Positions 38,880 to 46,523 of a DNA stretch of 64,000 nucleotides are shown one piece after another. This DNA comes from Bacteroidales bacterium (GTDB taxonomy: Bacteria; Bacteroidota; Bacteroidia; Bacteroidales; UBA932): assembly GCA_017962375.1 (NCBI GenBank), contig JAGCVJ010000010.1, positions 62,001 through 126,000 of the forward strand, in the 5' to 3' direction. The notes beneath the pieces are model-generated. The model saw only the letters and a program-made list of their open reading frames with translations. It had not been told where the DNA came from and did not search any database. Position numbers and translations under genes: made by a program. The number at the start of each line of letters is the position of its first letter. The stretch's first letter is position 1.

Positions 38880-39407
38880 ATGGATTACAAGATTCACATA
38901 AGCGGACTTGCCCAAGGAAAGTACGAGTACGAGTTCCCGGTCAAGGGAGACCTTTTCAGGGAATTTGACAATCAGCAGATTATAGATGCTGACATACTTG
39001 TCAGGGTAGTGCTGGAGAAAGGCAGCGGATGGATGAATGCCACTGTACAGGGGCAGGGAACGGCAACCGTGGAGTGTGACAGGTGCCTGGACGAGCTTCA
39101 GGTTCCGGTTTCATTCAGCGAGAATCTGGCAATCCGCTCCGCCAGACTGGGAGAAGAGGCTGAAAGCTCAGACGAATTCATTATCGTAGACCCGTCTGAG
39201 GCCGAAGTAGACCTGAAGCAGTTCATTTACGACTACATCTGCGTGAACCTGCCTCTGGTTACGGTTCATCCCGATGGACAGTGTAATCCTCAGATGCTTG
39301 CAAAGCTGAATTCCCTGCAGGCCGAAGAGGGGAAAGGACAAAATGACAATGACGTTTATTCTCCGTTCAGCGGATTGAAGAACCTGCTGAAAGACAAGGA
39401 GAAATAA
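38880..39407 (+). CDS. yceD: DUF177/YceD family protein
   Basis: The 175-residue protein has the family pattern: an early beta-rich part, then VECDRCLDELQVPVSF with the conserved C-x2-C pair, and DLKQFIYDYICVNLPLVTVH. YceD family members accompany rpmF in most bacteria and have been linked to 23S rRNA maturation, although the mechanism is not settled. It heads the operon with rpmF 33 bases downstream and fabH after that. Confidence 0.92.
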   Translation: MDYKIHISGLAQGKYEYEFPVKGDLFREFDNQQIIDADILVRVVLEKGSGWMNATVQGQGTATVECDRCLDELQVPVSFSENLAIRSARLGEEAESSDEFIIVDPSEAEVDLKQFIYDYICVNLPLVTVHPDGQCNPQMLAKLNSLQAEEGKGQNDNDVYSPFSGLKNLLKDKEK

Positions 39408-39440
39408 AGCATAGAATTAAGAATTTTAAAATTATAAGAA

Positions 39441-39626
39441 ATGGCACATCCTAAACACAAGATCTCCAAGCAGAGGAGAGACAAGAGGAGAACACACGAC
39501 AAGGCAGAGCTGCCTACACTGGCTACTTGCTCTAACTGCGGTGCTACAGTAATGTATCATCACGTATGCCCTGAGTGCGGCTACTATCGTGGACGTCTCG
39601 TTATTGCAAAGGAAAATGCACAGTAA
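39441..39626 (+). CDS. rpmF: 50S ribosomal protein L32
   Basis: The 61-residue protein starts AHPKHKISKQRRDKRRTHDKA after the initiator Met, the L32 signature, and keeps four cysteines as two C-x2-C pairs (CSNCG, CPECG), so it is the zinc-binding form. It is embedded between yceD and fabH as in many bacteria. Confidence 0.97.
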   Translation: MAHPKHKISKQRRDKRRTHDKAELPTLATCSNCGATVMYHHVCPECGYYRGRLVIAKENAQ

Positions 39627-40611
39627 GCCAAGGGCTATAATAACCGGTATTGAGGCTTACATTCCTGAGTACGTTCTCACGAACGAAGAGCTCTCAACTA
39701 TGGTGGATACCTCGGACGAATGGATAATGTCCAGGGTAGGCATCAAGGAGAGGCATATACTCAAGGAAGATGGTCTGGGCACCTCGTTCATGGGCTCTAT
39801 AGCCGTGCAGAGGCTGCTCGAGGCCACCAAGACAGACCCGTCTGAAGTTCAGATGCTGGTCTGCCACACCGTTACGCCGGATATGGTGTTCACCGCCACT
39901 TCAAACATCATTTGCGACAAGTGCGGAATTAAGAACGCCTGGGGTTTCGACACCAACGCCGGCTGCAGCGGATTCCTCTTCACCTTTGAAACCATACGCC
40001 GTTTCATCGAGACAGGGGAATACAAGAAAATCATCATCGTCACGGGAGAGAGAATGTCCAGCATCGTGGACTATTCAGACCGCTCCACTTGCCCTCTGTT
40101 CGGAGACGCGGCGGTAGCGCTCATGATAGAGCCGAGCCAGGACGACAGCCTTGGATTCCAGGACTCTATCCTCCACGTAGACGGTATCGGAAGAAGGCAC
40201 CTCTACCAGACAGCTGGCGGAAGCCTTTATCCGGCAAGCCACGAGAACGTGGACAGGCACATGCACTTCATACATCAGGAAGGGCAGGGAGTGTTCAAGC
40301 ACGCAGTTGTAAGCATGGCAGACGTTTCTGAAGAAATGATGAAGCGCCACAGCCTGAAGGCTGAAGACATAGCGTTTCTGGTTCCTCATCAGGCTAACCT
40401 GAGAATCATTGACGCCACAGCCAGAAGGATGGGACTGAGCAAAGACAAGGTGCTGATCAACATAGACCGCTTCGGCAACACTGCCGGAACATCTATCCCT
40501 CTCACCCTTTGGGACTTCAAGAGCAGGTTCAAGAAGGGTGACAACCTGATTCTGAGTGCGTTCGGTGCCGGATTCACCTGGGGAAGCATATTCTACAGGT
40601 GGGCGTATTAG
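39616..40611 (+). CDS. fabH: 3-oxoacyl-ACP synthase III
   Basis: This is 331 residues from ATG 39616, overlapping the rpmF end; the in-frame TTG at 39589 would lie deep within rpmF. FabH starts fatty acid synthesis by condensing an acyl-CoA with malonyl-ACP. The catalytic triad is complete: Cys in DTNAGCSGFLF, His in VPHQANLRI and Asn in FGNTAGTSIPL. plsX, which often stands between rpmF and fabH, is missing here. A tRNA gene follows directly. Confidence 0.95.
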   Translation: MHSKPRAIITGIEAYIPEYVLTNEELSTMVDTSDEWIMSRVGIKERHILKEDGLGTSFMGSIAVQRLLEATKTDPSEVQMLVCHTVTPDMVFTATSNIICDKCGIKNAWGFDTNAGCSGFLFTFETIRRFIETGEYKKIIIVTGERMSSIVDYSDRSTCPLFGDAAVALMIEPSQDDSLGFQDSILHVDGIGRRHLYQTAGGSLYPASHENVDRHMHFIHQEGQGVFKHAVVSMADVSEEMMKRHSLKAEDIAFLVPHQANLRIIDATARRMGLSKDKVLINIDRFGNTAGTSIPLTLWDFKSRFKKGDNLILSAFGAGFTWGSIFYRWAY

Positions 40612-40618
40612 AAGGTTT

Positions 40619-40690
40619 GGTCCTATAGTTCAACGGATAGAACGGAAGTTTCCTAAACTTCAAATCTGGGTTCGATTCCCGGTGGGACTA
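40619..40690 (+). tRNA. tRNA-Arg (anticodon CCT)
   Basis: Acceptor GGTCCTA pairs with TGGGACT (G-U pairs included), anticodon arm GAAGT/ACTTC with loop TTCCTAA gives CCT, and the T arm is CTGGG-TTCGATT-CCCGG. It lies seven bases after fabH with no visible promoter and is probably cut out of the yceD-rpmF-fabH transcript. Confidence 0.93.
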
Positions 40691-40695
40691 CAAGC

Positions 40696-40718
40696 AAGCC
40701 GCTGAATTTCAGCGGCTT
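40696..40718. terminator. Terminator after tRNA-Arg, shared with the small convergent gene
   Basis: AAGCCGCTGA pairs with TCAGCGGCTT over ten bases around a three-base loop. T-rich sequence follows on the plus strand, and the stop codon of the convergent small gene (40717-40719) overlaps its edge. Confidence 0.8.
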
Positions 40719-40908
40719 ACTTATTTATTCCTTCCTGGAAGCCGGCTGAAAACGCTGCCCAGTTGGAGATGAGTTCCATTATGAACCAGGCAATTACGGC
40801 GGTGACTATGAGCCAGATTATCTGCTTTCGGTTTTCCTTGACGAATGCCTTTGCCTTTTGGATGAAGCTTTCTGCGCTGCTCTGCGACTTTTCTCTGTTG
40901 TCTTTCAT
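40717..40908 (-). CDS. Small single-helix membrane protein
   Basis: This 63-residue protein has a charged N-terminus (MKDNREKSQSSAESFIQKAK), a hydrophobic helix at about 30-48 (IIWLIVTAVIAWFIMELIS) and a short tail. I do not recognise it. The intact frame, membrane helix and terminator placement support a real gene, but no good promoter is visible. Confidence 0.55.
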   Translation of the reverse strand: MKDNREKSQSSAESFIQKAKAFVKENRKQIIWLIVTAVIAWFIMELISNWAAFSAGFQEGINK

Positions 40909-40990
40909 ATTCTTTTGAGTTTTAAGTGATTTTGCCGCAAGTTATCCTTGAATTTGAAAGGGCGGTTGCCAAAACGTAAATAAATTCAGT

Positions 40991-40998
40991 TACTTTTG
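40991..40998 (+). promoter_or_regulatory. -7 element of hydF
   Basis: TACTTTTG matches the consensus and lies 52 bases before the hydF ATG. The nearest TTG upstream (40966-40968) is 22 bases away, slightly long. Confidence 0.5.
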
Positions 40999-41049
40999 CA
41001 GAAATTGATAATCCTGGTGTTTCAGTTTTTTAGAAACGGATAATTGTCT

Positions 41050-42249
41050 ATGAATGAAGTCAAGAACATAGTTTTGCTGGGCCGCAGGAACGCCGGCAAG
41101 AGCACGCTGGTCAATCTGCTTGCAGGGCAGGATGTGGCCATAGTGTCTCCTGTTGCGGGAACCACCACCGATCCTGTAAAGAAGAGGATGGAAATCAAGG
41201 GCCTGGGCCCGTGCAACCTGATTGATACAGCCGGAATCGACGATGAGGGAGAAGTTGGAGGAATGAGGTCCGAGAGGAGTTTCAAGGAGGCTGACTTAGC
41301 TGACCTGGCGCTTCTGCTGTTTACATCGAACAGGTTCGGGGAGTATGAGCGCAACCTTGCCAATTATCTGAAAGGCAGGTCTGTGCCTTTTATTCTGGTG
41401 CATGGGAAAGAAGACTTGGAACCCCTGGACGAGAGCTTGAGGATGACTCTCGGCGATGAATTCGGATGCCCCATAATGAATGTGTCGTGCAAAAGGGTCT
41501 CGGACAGGGATCTTATGCTGGGCGCCATCGCCCGGATGCTGAGCGGCGAGAGCGAATCCAAGGCACTGGTTCCCAAGTCTCTGGCCGGAGAAGGGGACCG
41601 CGTGATTCTGGTATGCCCTATAGACAGAGGCGCTCCGGAAGGCCGTCTGATTCTGCCGCAGGTGAAGACTCTGAGAGCCCTTCTGGACAACAAGGCTATA
41701 GTTACTGTGGCTCAGCCGTCTGAGCTGGAGAAGATCTTTGCGTCAGGCCAGGACTATAAGGTTGTGATAACCGACAGCCAGGCGTTTTCAGAGGTGTCGG
41801 CAGCAGTTCCTGAAGGCATTCCTGTGGGAAGCTTCAGCATACTGATGGCAAGGCTCAAGGGGCCGTTCGGCCTCTTCCTGGAATCGGTGAAAAAGATAGA
41901 CAGCCTAAAGGACGGAGACCATGTGCTGATTCTGGAAAGCTGCACTCACAGAGCAAGTTGCGACGATATCGGCAGGGTGAAAATCCCTGCGATGCTCAAA
42001 AAATACACCGGAAAAGAGCTGTTGTTTGACTTTGTTTCCGGACTGGATGATGTGCCTCATAACAGATACTCCCTTGCAATTCAGTGCGGAGGATGCATGG
42101 CAACTGCCCGCCAGATTACATCCAGAGTCAATTCCATTGCAGAGAAAGGCGTTCCGGTTACCAATTACGGTCTGGCGATAGCTTTTGCCAAAGGCTTGTT
42201 CAGCGATGCCAATTTTAAAGCGTTTCTTAACTTAATCGCTGAAAAATAG
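41050..42249 (+). CDS. hydF: [FeFe]-hydrogenase maturation GTPase HydF
   Basis: The protein is 399 residues from ATG 41050. The N-terminal GTPase has GRRNAGKSTLVNLL (P-loop), AGTTTDPV, DTAGIDDEG and VHGKED; the middle dimerisation region and C-terminal iron-sulfur domain follow, with ESCTHRASCDDIGRVKIP and IQCGGCMATARQ. HydF carries the di-iron precursor to HydA. The usual HCxxC is QCxxC here. hydE, hydG and hydrogenase genes are not in the window. Confidence 0.9.
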   Translation: MNEVKNIVLLGRRNAGKSTLVNLLAGQDVAIVSPVAGTTTDPVKKRMEIKGLGPCNLIDTAGIDDEGEVGGMRSERSFKEADLADLALLLFTSNRFGEYERNLANYLKGRSVPFILVHGKEDLEPLDESLRMTLGDEFGCPIMNVSCKRVSDRDLMLGAIARMLSGESESKALVPKSLAGEGDRVILVCPIDRGAPEGRLILPQVKTLRALLDNKAIVTVAQPSELEKIFASGQDYKVVITDSQAFSEVSAAVPEGIPVGSFSILMARLKGPFGLFLESVKKIDSLKDGDHVLILESCTHRASCDDIGRVKIPAMLKKYTGKELLFDFVSGLDDVPHNRYSLAIQCGGCMATARQITSRVNSIAEKGVPVTNYGLAIAFAKGLFSDANFKAFLNLIAEK

Positions 42250-42271
42250 CGGAAATTCAGGAAATTTTATA

Positions 42272-42304
42272 TATTTTTGTGATTGGCCCTTGAAAATAGG
42301 GCCA
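42272..42304 (+). promoter_or_regulatory. -7 element and leader hairpin of ppdK
   Basis: TATTTTTG at 42272-42279 should start transcription near 42285. The first leader bases form a hairpin, TGGCCCT/AGGGCCA with a seven-base loop (42284-42304), that could protect the 5' end. About 50 further bases lead to the start codon. Confidence 0.6.
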
Positions 42305-42356
42305 GATTGATTATTGTAGAATTCATATTAATATCAATTATAATACTGACAAAACG

Positions 42357-45074
42357 ATGGCAGACGTTAAAAGAGTTTACCGCTTTGGCGGTGTAAATGC
42401 CGATGGTGACGGCTCTATGCGCAACCTTCTCGGCGGAAAAGGCGCTAACCTTGCAGAAATGTGCAAGCTTGGAATTCCTGTACCGGCTGGTTTCACAATC
42501 ACCACAGACACTTGCAACGAATATTACGATCTTGGATGCAAATTCCCTGAAGGCCTTGAGGCTGAGGTAAATGCAGCTTTGGCTGCAACTGAGCAGATCA
42601 TGGGCCGCAAGTTCGGCGATCCAAAGAATCCTCTCCTGGTTTCTTGCCGAAGCGGCGCAAGAAGCTCAATGCCTGGAATGATGGAGACCGTTCTGAACAT
42701 CGGTCTTTGCTCAGAGACAATTCCTGGCCTGATTGAGGCAACCAAGAACCCTCGTTTCGTATATGACGCTTACAGGCGCCTTATCATGATGTACTCCGAC
42801 GTAGTTATGGAGAAGGCTGAGGGCATCGAGCCTGAGGACGGAAACGGAATCCGCCAGCAGCTGGACCGTATGCTCGCAAAGGTAAAGGCAGAGAAGGGCT
42901 ATGCCTCTGACACTGACCTTACTGAGGAAGACCTGAAGGCTCTCTGCGAAGACTTCAAGATAAGAGTAAAGCAGGAACTTGGCAAGCCATTCCCAGACAA
43001 CGCTATGGATCAGCTCTGGGGCGGTATCGCTGCCGTGTTCAAGTCCTGGAACGGAAAGAGGGCTGTAGCCTACAGAAAGATTGAGGGTATTCCAGACACT
43101 TGGGGAACAGCAGTTTCCGTACAGAGTATGGTATTCGGAAACATGGGCGAGAATTCAGCAACCGGAGTTGCTTTCTCTCGTAACCCAGCAACCGGAGAGA
43201 ACAAGTTCTACGGCGAGTGGCTGATCAACGCTCAGGGTGAGGACGTTGTGGCAGGTATCCGCACTCCTAACCCTCTGAACGACGCCACCAAGAACGAGCA
43301 CAACCAGCATCTGCTTTCACTCGAGAAGGCTATGCCTGACGTATATCAGCAGCTGAACACTATCCAGCAGAATCTGGAACATCACTTCCATGATATGCAG
43401 GATCTGGAGTTCACCATTCAGGACGGCAAGCTCTGGATGCTCCAGTGCCGTGTAGGAAAGAGGACCGGTCTGGCCGCTCTGAATATGGCTATGGATATGT
43501 TGGCCGAGGGCCTGATCGACGAGAAGACCGCCGTCATGAGAGTGGCTCCTAAGCAGCTCGACGAGATTCTCCACCCAATTCTGGACTCTACTGCAGAAAA
43601 GAAGTTCAAGCCAATCGCTCAGGGACTTCCGGCAGGTCCTGGCGGATCTGTAGGTAAGATCGTCTTCACTCCGGAGGCTGCCGTTGAGGCTGCCAAGAGA
43701 AAGGAGAAGGTTATTCTCGTCCGCGAGGAGACCAACCCAGAGGACGTTGAGGGTATGAGGGCTGCAGACGGCCTTCTGACCGCAAGAGGAGGTATGACTT
43801 CCCACGCCGCTCTGGTTGCAAGAGGATGGGGCAAGTGCTGCATCGTAGGTTGCGACGCTGTTCACATCAACATGCTCACCAAGACTATGACCATCGGCGA
43901 CAAGGCTTACCAGGAAGGAGACATCTTCTCTTTGAATGGAAGCCGCGGACTGGTTTACGACGTTCCTGTTCCTACAGTGAACGCTTCTGAGAACAAGAGC
44001 TTTATCGATTACATGAAGATCGTTGACAAGTACAGAGTGCTTGGCGTAAGAACCAATGCTGACAACCCTGACGATGCACAGATGGCTCTCAACTTCGGCG
44101 CTGAGGGAATCGGTCTGTTCCGTATCGAGCACATGTTCTACGGAAAGAATTCCGAGGAACCTCTTGCTAAACTCCGCAAGATGATCCTTTCCAACACTCC
44201 AGCTGAGAGAAAGCTTGCTCTGGACGAGCTTGAGCCATACGTAACCGCTTCTGTAAGAGAGACCATGAAGGTTATGGACGGCAAGCCTGTTACCTTCCGT
44301 CTGCTCGACCCGCCTCTTCACGAGTTCGTTCCTCAGTCTGCCGAGAAGCGTCAGGAACTTGCCAAGGATCTGAACATCACCCTCAAGGATGTTGAGAGAA
44401 GAGGCGAGGCTCTGCACGAGGTTAACCCTATGATGGGTCATCGTGGAGTAAGACTTGGTATCTCTTATCCTGAAATCAGCGAGACTCAGTTCAGGGCTAT
44501 CTTCACTGCAACTGCGCAGCTGATCAAGGAAGGCTATCATCCACAGCCTGAGATCATGATTCCTGTAACTATCTCTTACAAGGAGCTTAACGACCAGAAA
44601 GCTATCTGCGAGGCCGCTTATGACCAGGTATTCCAGAAGTACGGCATCGAGATCAAGTACACCTTCGGAACAATGATCGAGATCCCTAGGGCAGCCATCA
44701 TGGCAGACCGTATGGCCAGAACCGCACAGTTCTTCTCATTCGGTACCAACGACCTTACTCAGATGACCTTCGGCTTCTCAAGAGACGATGTTGGAGCATT
44801 CATGCAGGACTACATCAACAAGAAGATCATCGCTGCCGACCCATTCCAGTCTATCGACCCTCACTCTGTAGGCAAGCTGGTTGAAATGGGCGTACAGAAG
44901 GGAAGGACCACCAACCCTAACCTCAAGTGCGGCGTCTGCGGAGAGCATGGCGGTGACCCTGCTTCCGTTGAACTCTTCCACAAGTTCGGCATGAACTACG
45001 TATCCTGCTCACCATTCCGCGTTCCAATCGCAAGGCTTGCAGCTGCCCAGGCAGCTATCAAGAGCTACAAGTAA
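42357..45074 (+). CDS. ppdK: Pyruvate, phosphate dikinase
   Basis: The 905-residue enzyme interconverts pyruvate + ATP + phosphate and PEP + AMP + pyrophosphate. The N-terminal ATP-grasp part has GGKGANLAEMCKLGIPVP; the swivelling phosphohistidine domain has GGMTSHAALVARGWGK with the catalytic His; the C-terminal PEP/pyruvate barrel includes GAEGIGLFRIEHMF, MMGHRGVRLGI, SFGTNDLTQMTFGFSRDD and CGEHGGDP with the catalytic Cys. Length and motifs are standard. A strong terminator follows, ending the housekeeping block. Confidence 0.97.
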   Translation: MADVKRVYRFGGVNADGDGSMRNLLGGKGANLAEMCKLGIPVPAGFTITTDTCNEYYDLGCKFPEGLEAEVNAALAATEQIMGRKFGDPKNPLLVSCRSGARSSMPGMMETVLNIGLCSETIPGLIEATKNPRFVYDAYRRLIMMYSDVVMEKAEGIEPEDGNGIRQQLDRMLAKVKAEKGYASDTDLTEEDLKALCEDFKIRVKQELGKPFPDNAMDQLWGGIAAVFKSWNGKRAVAYRKIEGIPDTWGTAVSVQSMVFGNMGENSATGVAFSRNPATGENKFYGEWLINAQGEDVVAGIRTPNPLNDATKNEHNQHLLSLEKAMPDVYQQLNTIQQNLEHHFHDMQDLEFTIQDGKLWMLQCRVGKRTGLAALNMAMDMLAEGLIDEKTAVMRVAPKQLDEILHPILDSTAEKKFKPIAQGLPAGPGGSVGKIVFTPEAAVEAAKRKEKVILVREETNPEDVEGMRAADGLLTARGGMTSHAALVARGWGKCCIVGCDAVHINMLTKTMTIGDKAYQEGDIFSLNGSRGLVYDVPVPTVNASENKSFIDYMKIVDKYRVLGVRTNADNPDDAQMALNFGAEGIGLFRIEHMFYGKNSEEPLAKLRKMILSNTPAERKLALDELEPYVTASVRETMKVMDGKPVTFRLLDPPLHEFVPQSAEKRQELAKDLNITLKDVERRGEALHEVNPMMGHRGVRLGISYPEISETQFRAIFTATAQLIKEGYHPQPEIMIPVTISYKELNDQKAICEAAYDQVFQKYGIEIKYTFGTMIEIPRAAIMADRMARTAQFFSFGTNDLTQMTFGFSRDDVGAFMQDYINKKIIAADPFQSIDPHSVGKLVEMGVQKGRTTNPNLKCGVCGEHGGDPASVELFHKFGMNYVSCSPFRVPIARLAAAQAAIKSYK

Positions 45075-45132
45075 TAGCGTGAATGAACAAAGAACGTAGC
45101 TGCAATTAGCAGATACACAGCATTAAAAGAAG

Positions 45133-45159
45133 AATGGTCTGGATTAATTCCAGGCCATT
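45133..45159. terminator. Terminator between ppdK and the accessory island
   Basis: An 11-base stem (AATGGTCTGGA with TCCAGGCCATT, one G-U) encloses a five-base loop and is followed by TTTTCTTTC on the plus strand, with an A-rich other side. It sits between the convergent ppdK and RhuM-like genes. Confidence 0.85.
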
Positions 45160-45171
45160 TTTCTTTCAAGT

Positions 45172-46062
45172 TCAGCCTTCGTTAATCTTAGCAAGTATCT
45201 CTGCTGAACTGATAAAACTCATCAGCGTAAACCCAAACCACTTCTTGCCCAGATCCTTTAAAGATGCCCCTATGTGATATACCTCATCATCTATCATAAG
45301 AAATCTGTCGTGACTCTTGTTGAAAGTCTCAACCTCAATGGCAGGATACTGACTGTTGTGCCTGGCAAGATCCAACTGTAGTTGCTGACTTATGCCATGA
45401 GTATATATCTTAGCCGATACTCCGGCTTTACGCTTGGCTAAAAGAACCAAGACAGATTCATCTACATAATTGTCGATCAGTGTTATAGACTTCTTAGCCT
45501 TCTTTATCAAATCACAAACAAAAGCATATGCATCAAATATCTGCCCGTCATAGAAGATCCCTTGAAGCGGCGGTAGAGATGTATTAATGAAGAAATCAAT
45601 TTTTTCTTCGGTTTTTGAAACCCTCTGTTCTAGGTGCTCAAGTCTATTGTTTACTGAGTATCCTTTCATCAAATAATCTCTCAATATACGAATAGCCCAT
45701 TGACGGAATAGTATACCTTGTTGAGTATTAACTCGATATCCAATTGAAATAATGACATCCAGATTGAATAATTCAACTTGACGGTTTACCAATCTCTTTC
45801 CCTCCTTTTGAACTAGTTCCAAAATGGAACTAGTTGCTTGCCTGTTCAATTCTTTTGTTTCAAAAATGTTTTTTAGGTGTTTGGTAATTGCTTGACGTTG
45901 TGTTCCAAAAAGCTCTGCCATCTGCGCTTGGGATAACCATACAGTTTCTTCCGCGATTCGAACTTCAAGCCGGATATCATTATTTGGCTGATATAAGACT
46001 ATTTCTCCTGAAAATTCTGTCTTTTCCCCAACAACGTTACTATTTACATTCTCTATTTCCAT
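45172..46062 (-). CDS. RhuM-family protein with C-terminal PLD-like segment
   Basis: The 296-residue protein has two parts. Residues about 18-165 match the RhuM family: IVLYQPNNDIRLEVRIAEETVW, LSQAQMAELFGTQRQAITKH and DVIISIGYRVNTQQGILFRQWA. Residues about 175-296 look like a single phospholipase-D-fold unit with SHDRFLMIDDEVYHIGASLKD, in which H-x-K of the canonical HKD motif is replaced by H-D-R. RhuM-like proteins are common in mobile and defence loci; their activity is not established. The PLD-like part could bind or cut nucleic acid, though the altered motif argues for caution. It stands at the island's left edge. Confidence 0.82.
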   Translation of the reverse strand: MEIENVNSNVVGEKTEFSGEIVLYQPNNDIRLEVRIAEETVWLSQAQMAELFGTQRQAITKHLKNIFETKELNRQATSSILELVQKEGKRLVNRQVELFNLDVIISIGYRVNTQQGILFRQWAIRILRDYLMKGYSVNNRLEHLEQRVSKTEEKIDFFINTSLPPLQGIFYDGQIFDAYAFVCDLIKKAKKSITLIDNYVDESVLVLLAKRKAGVSAKIYTHGISQQLQLDLARHNSQYPAIEVETFNKSHDRFLMIDDEVYHIGASLKDLGKKWFGFTLMSFISSAEILAKINEG

Positions 46063-46235
46063 CTCGTCTTAATAATATATTCAACCCACAAAGAAAGCCC
46101 AAACTCCATTCCGGCGGTTACCATTCGGTACATTTTACCCGCATCAATCCAAATCATTTACGATTCTGGAATCATTTAACACAATCCTGGATTATTCTCA
46201 GTGATTTTTTTCTGTGAATTGTGTCGATAATTTCT

Positions 46236-46243
46236 TAAATTTG
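46236..46243 (+). promoter_or_regulatory. -7 element in the gap before the motor operon
   Basis: TAAATTTG matches the consensus perfectly and predicts transcription from about 46249 into the structured RNA region and possibly on into the operon. A -33 candidate is weak. Confidence 0.5.
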
Positions 46244-46246
46244 AGA

Positions 46247-46475
46247 GCCGATACTGCAGAAATGCGGTCTCAGCGATAACATAAGAAAGCGTTTAGCTTT
46301 ATTCCTTACTGATGAATCTGGACAATTCACTGCAACGGGAAGAAAGTTATTCGCTCCATCTGGCTATATGTTGGCTCTGTCCAGTCTATAGCAGTGTGAG
46401 CGCATATACTTGTTCGTTGCGGGGCTGTCCAGAGCCTATCAGTAGAATAAGTTAAGTGGCTCACACTTTCTTTTT
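46247..46475 (+). ncRNA. Candidate structured RNA upstream of the motor operon
   Basis: The 461-base gap 46063-46523 has no open frame but carries a -7 element and about 225 bases rich in complementary segments. GGCTCTG (46373-46379) pairs with CAGAGCC (46430-46436). GTGTGAGC (46394-46401) pairs with GCTCACAC (46459-46466), which runs into TTTCTTTTT. CTGGACA (46318-46324) can pair with either copy of TGTCCAG (46378, 46426). The two main stems interleave, giving a pseudoknot or a switch. Size and terminator would also suit a 6S-type RNA; I cannot confirm a family. Left of the -7 element (46063-46235) I see nothing clear beyond the RhuM-like gene's upstream region. Confidence 0.5.
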
Positions 46476-46523
46476 ATTTATGGATTAATTTGTCATCGAG
46501 CAACTGACAAAATTCTATTTTTA

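Noticed and set aside
46247-46475. Firm identification as 6S RNA or tmRNA
   Set aside because: Length and terminator fit 6S, but I could not confirm its closing stem and central bulge; a tRNA-like end for tmRNA is absent.
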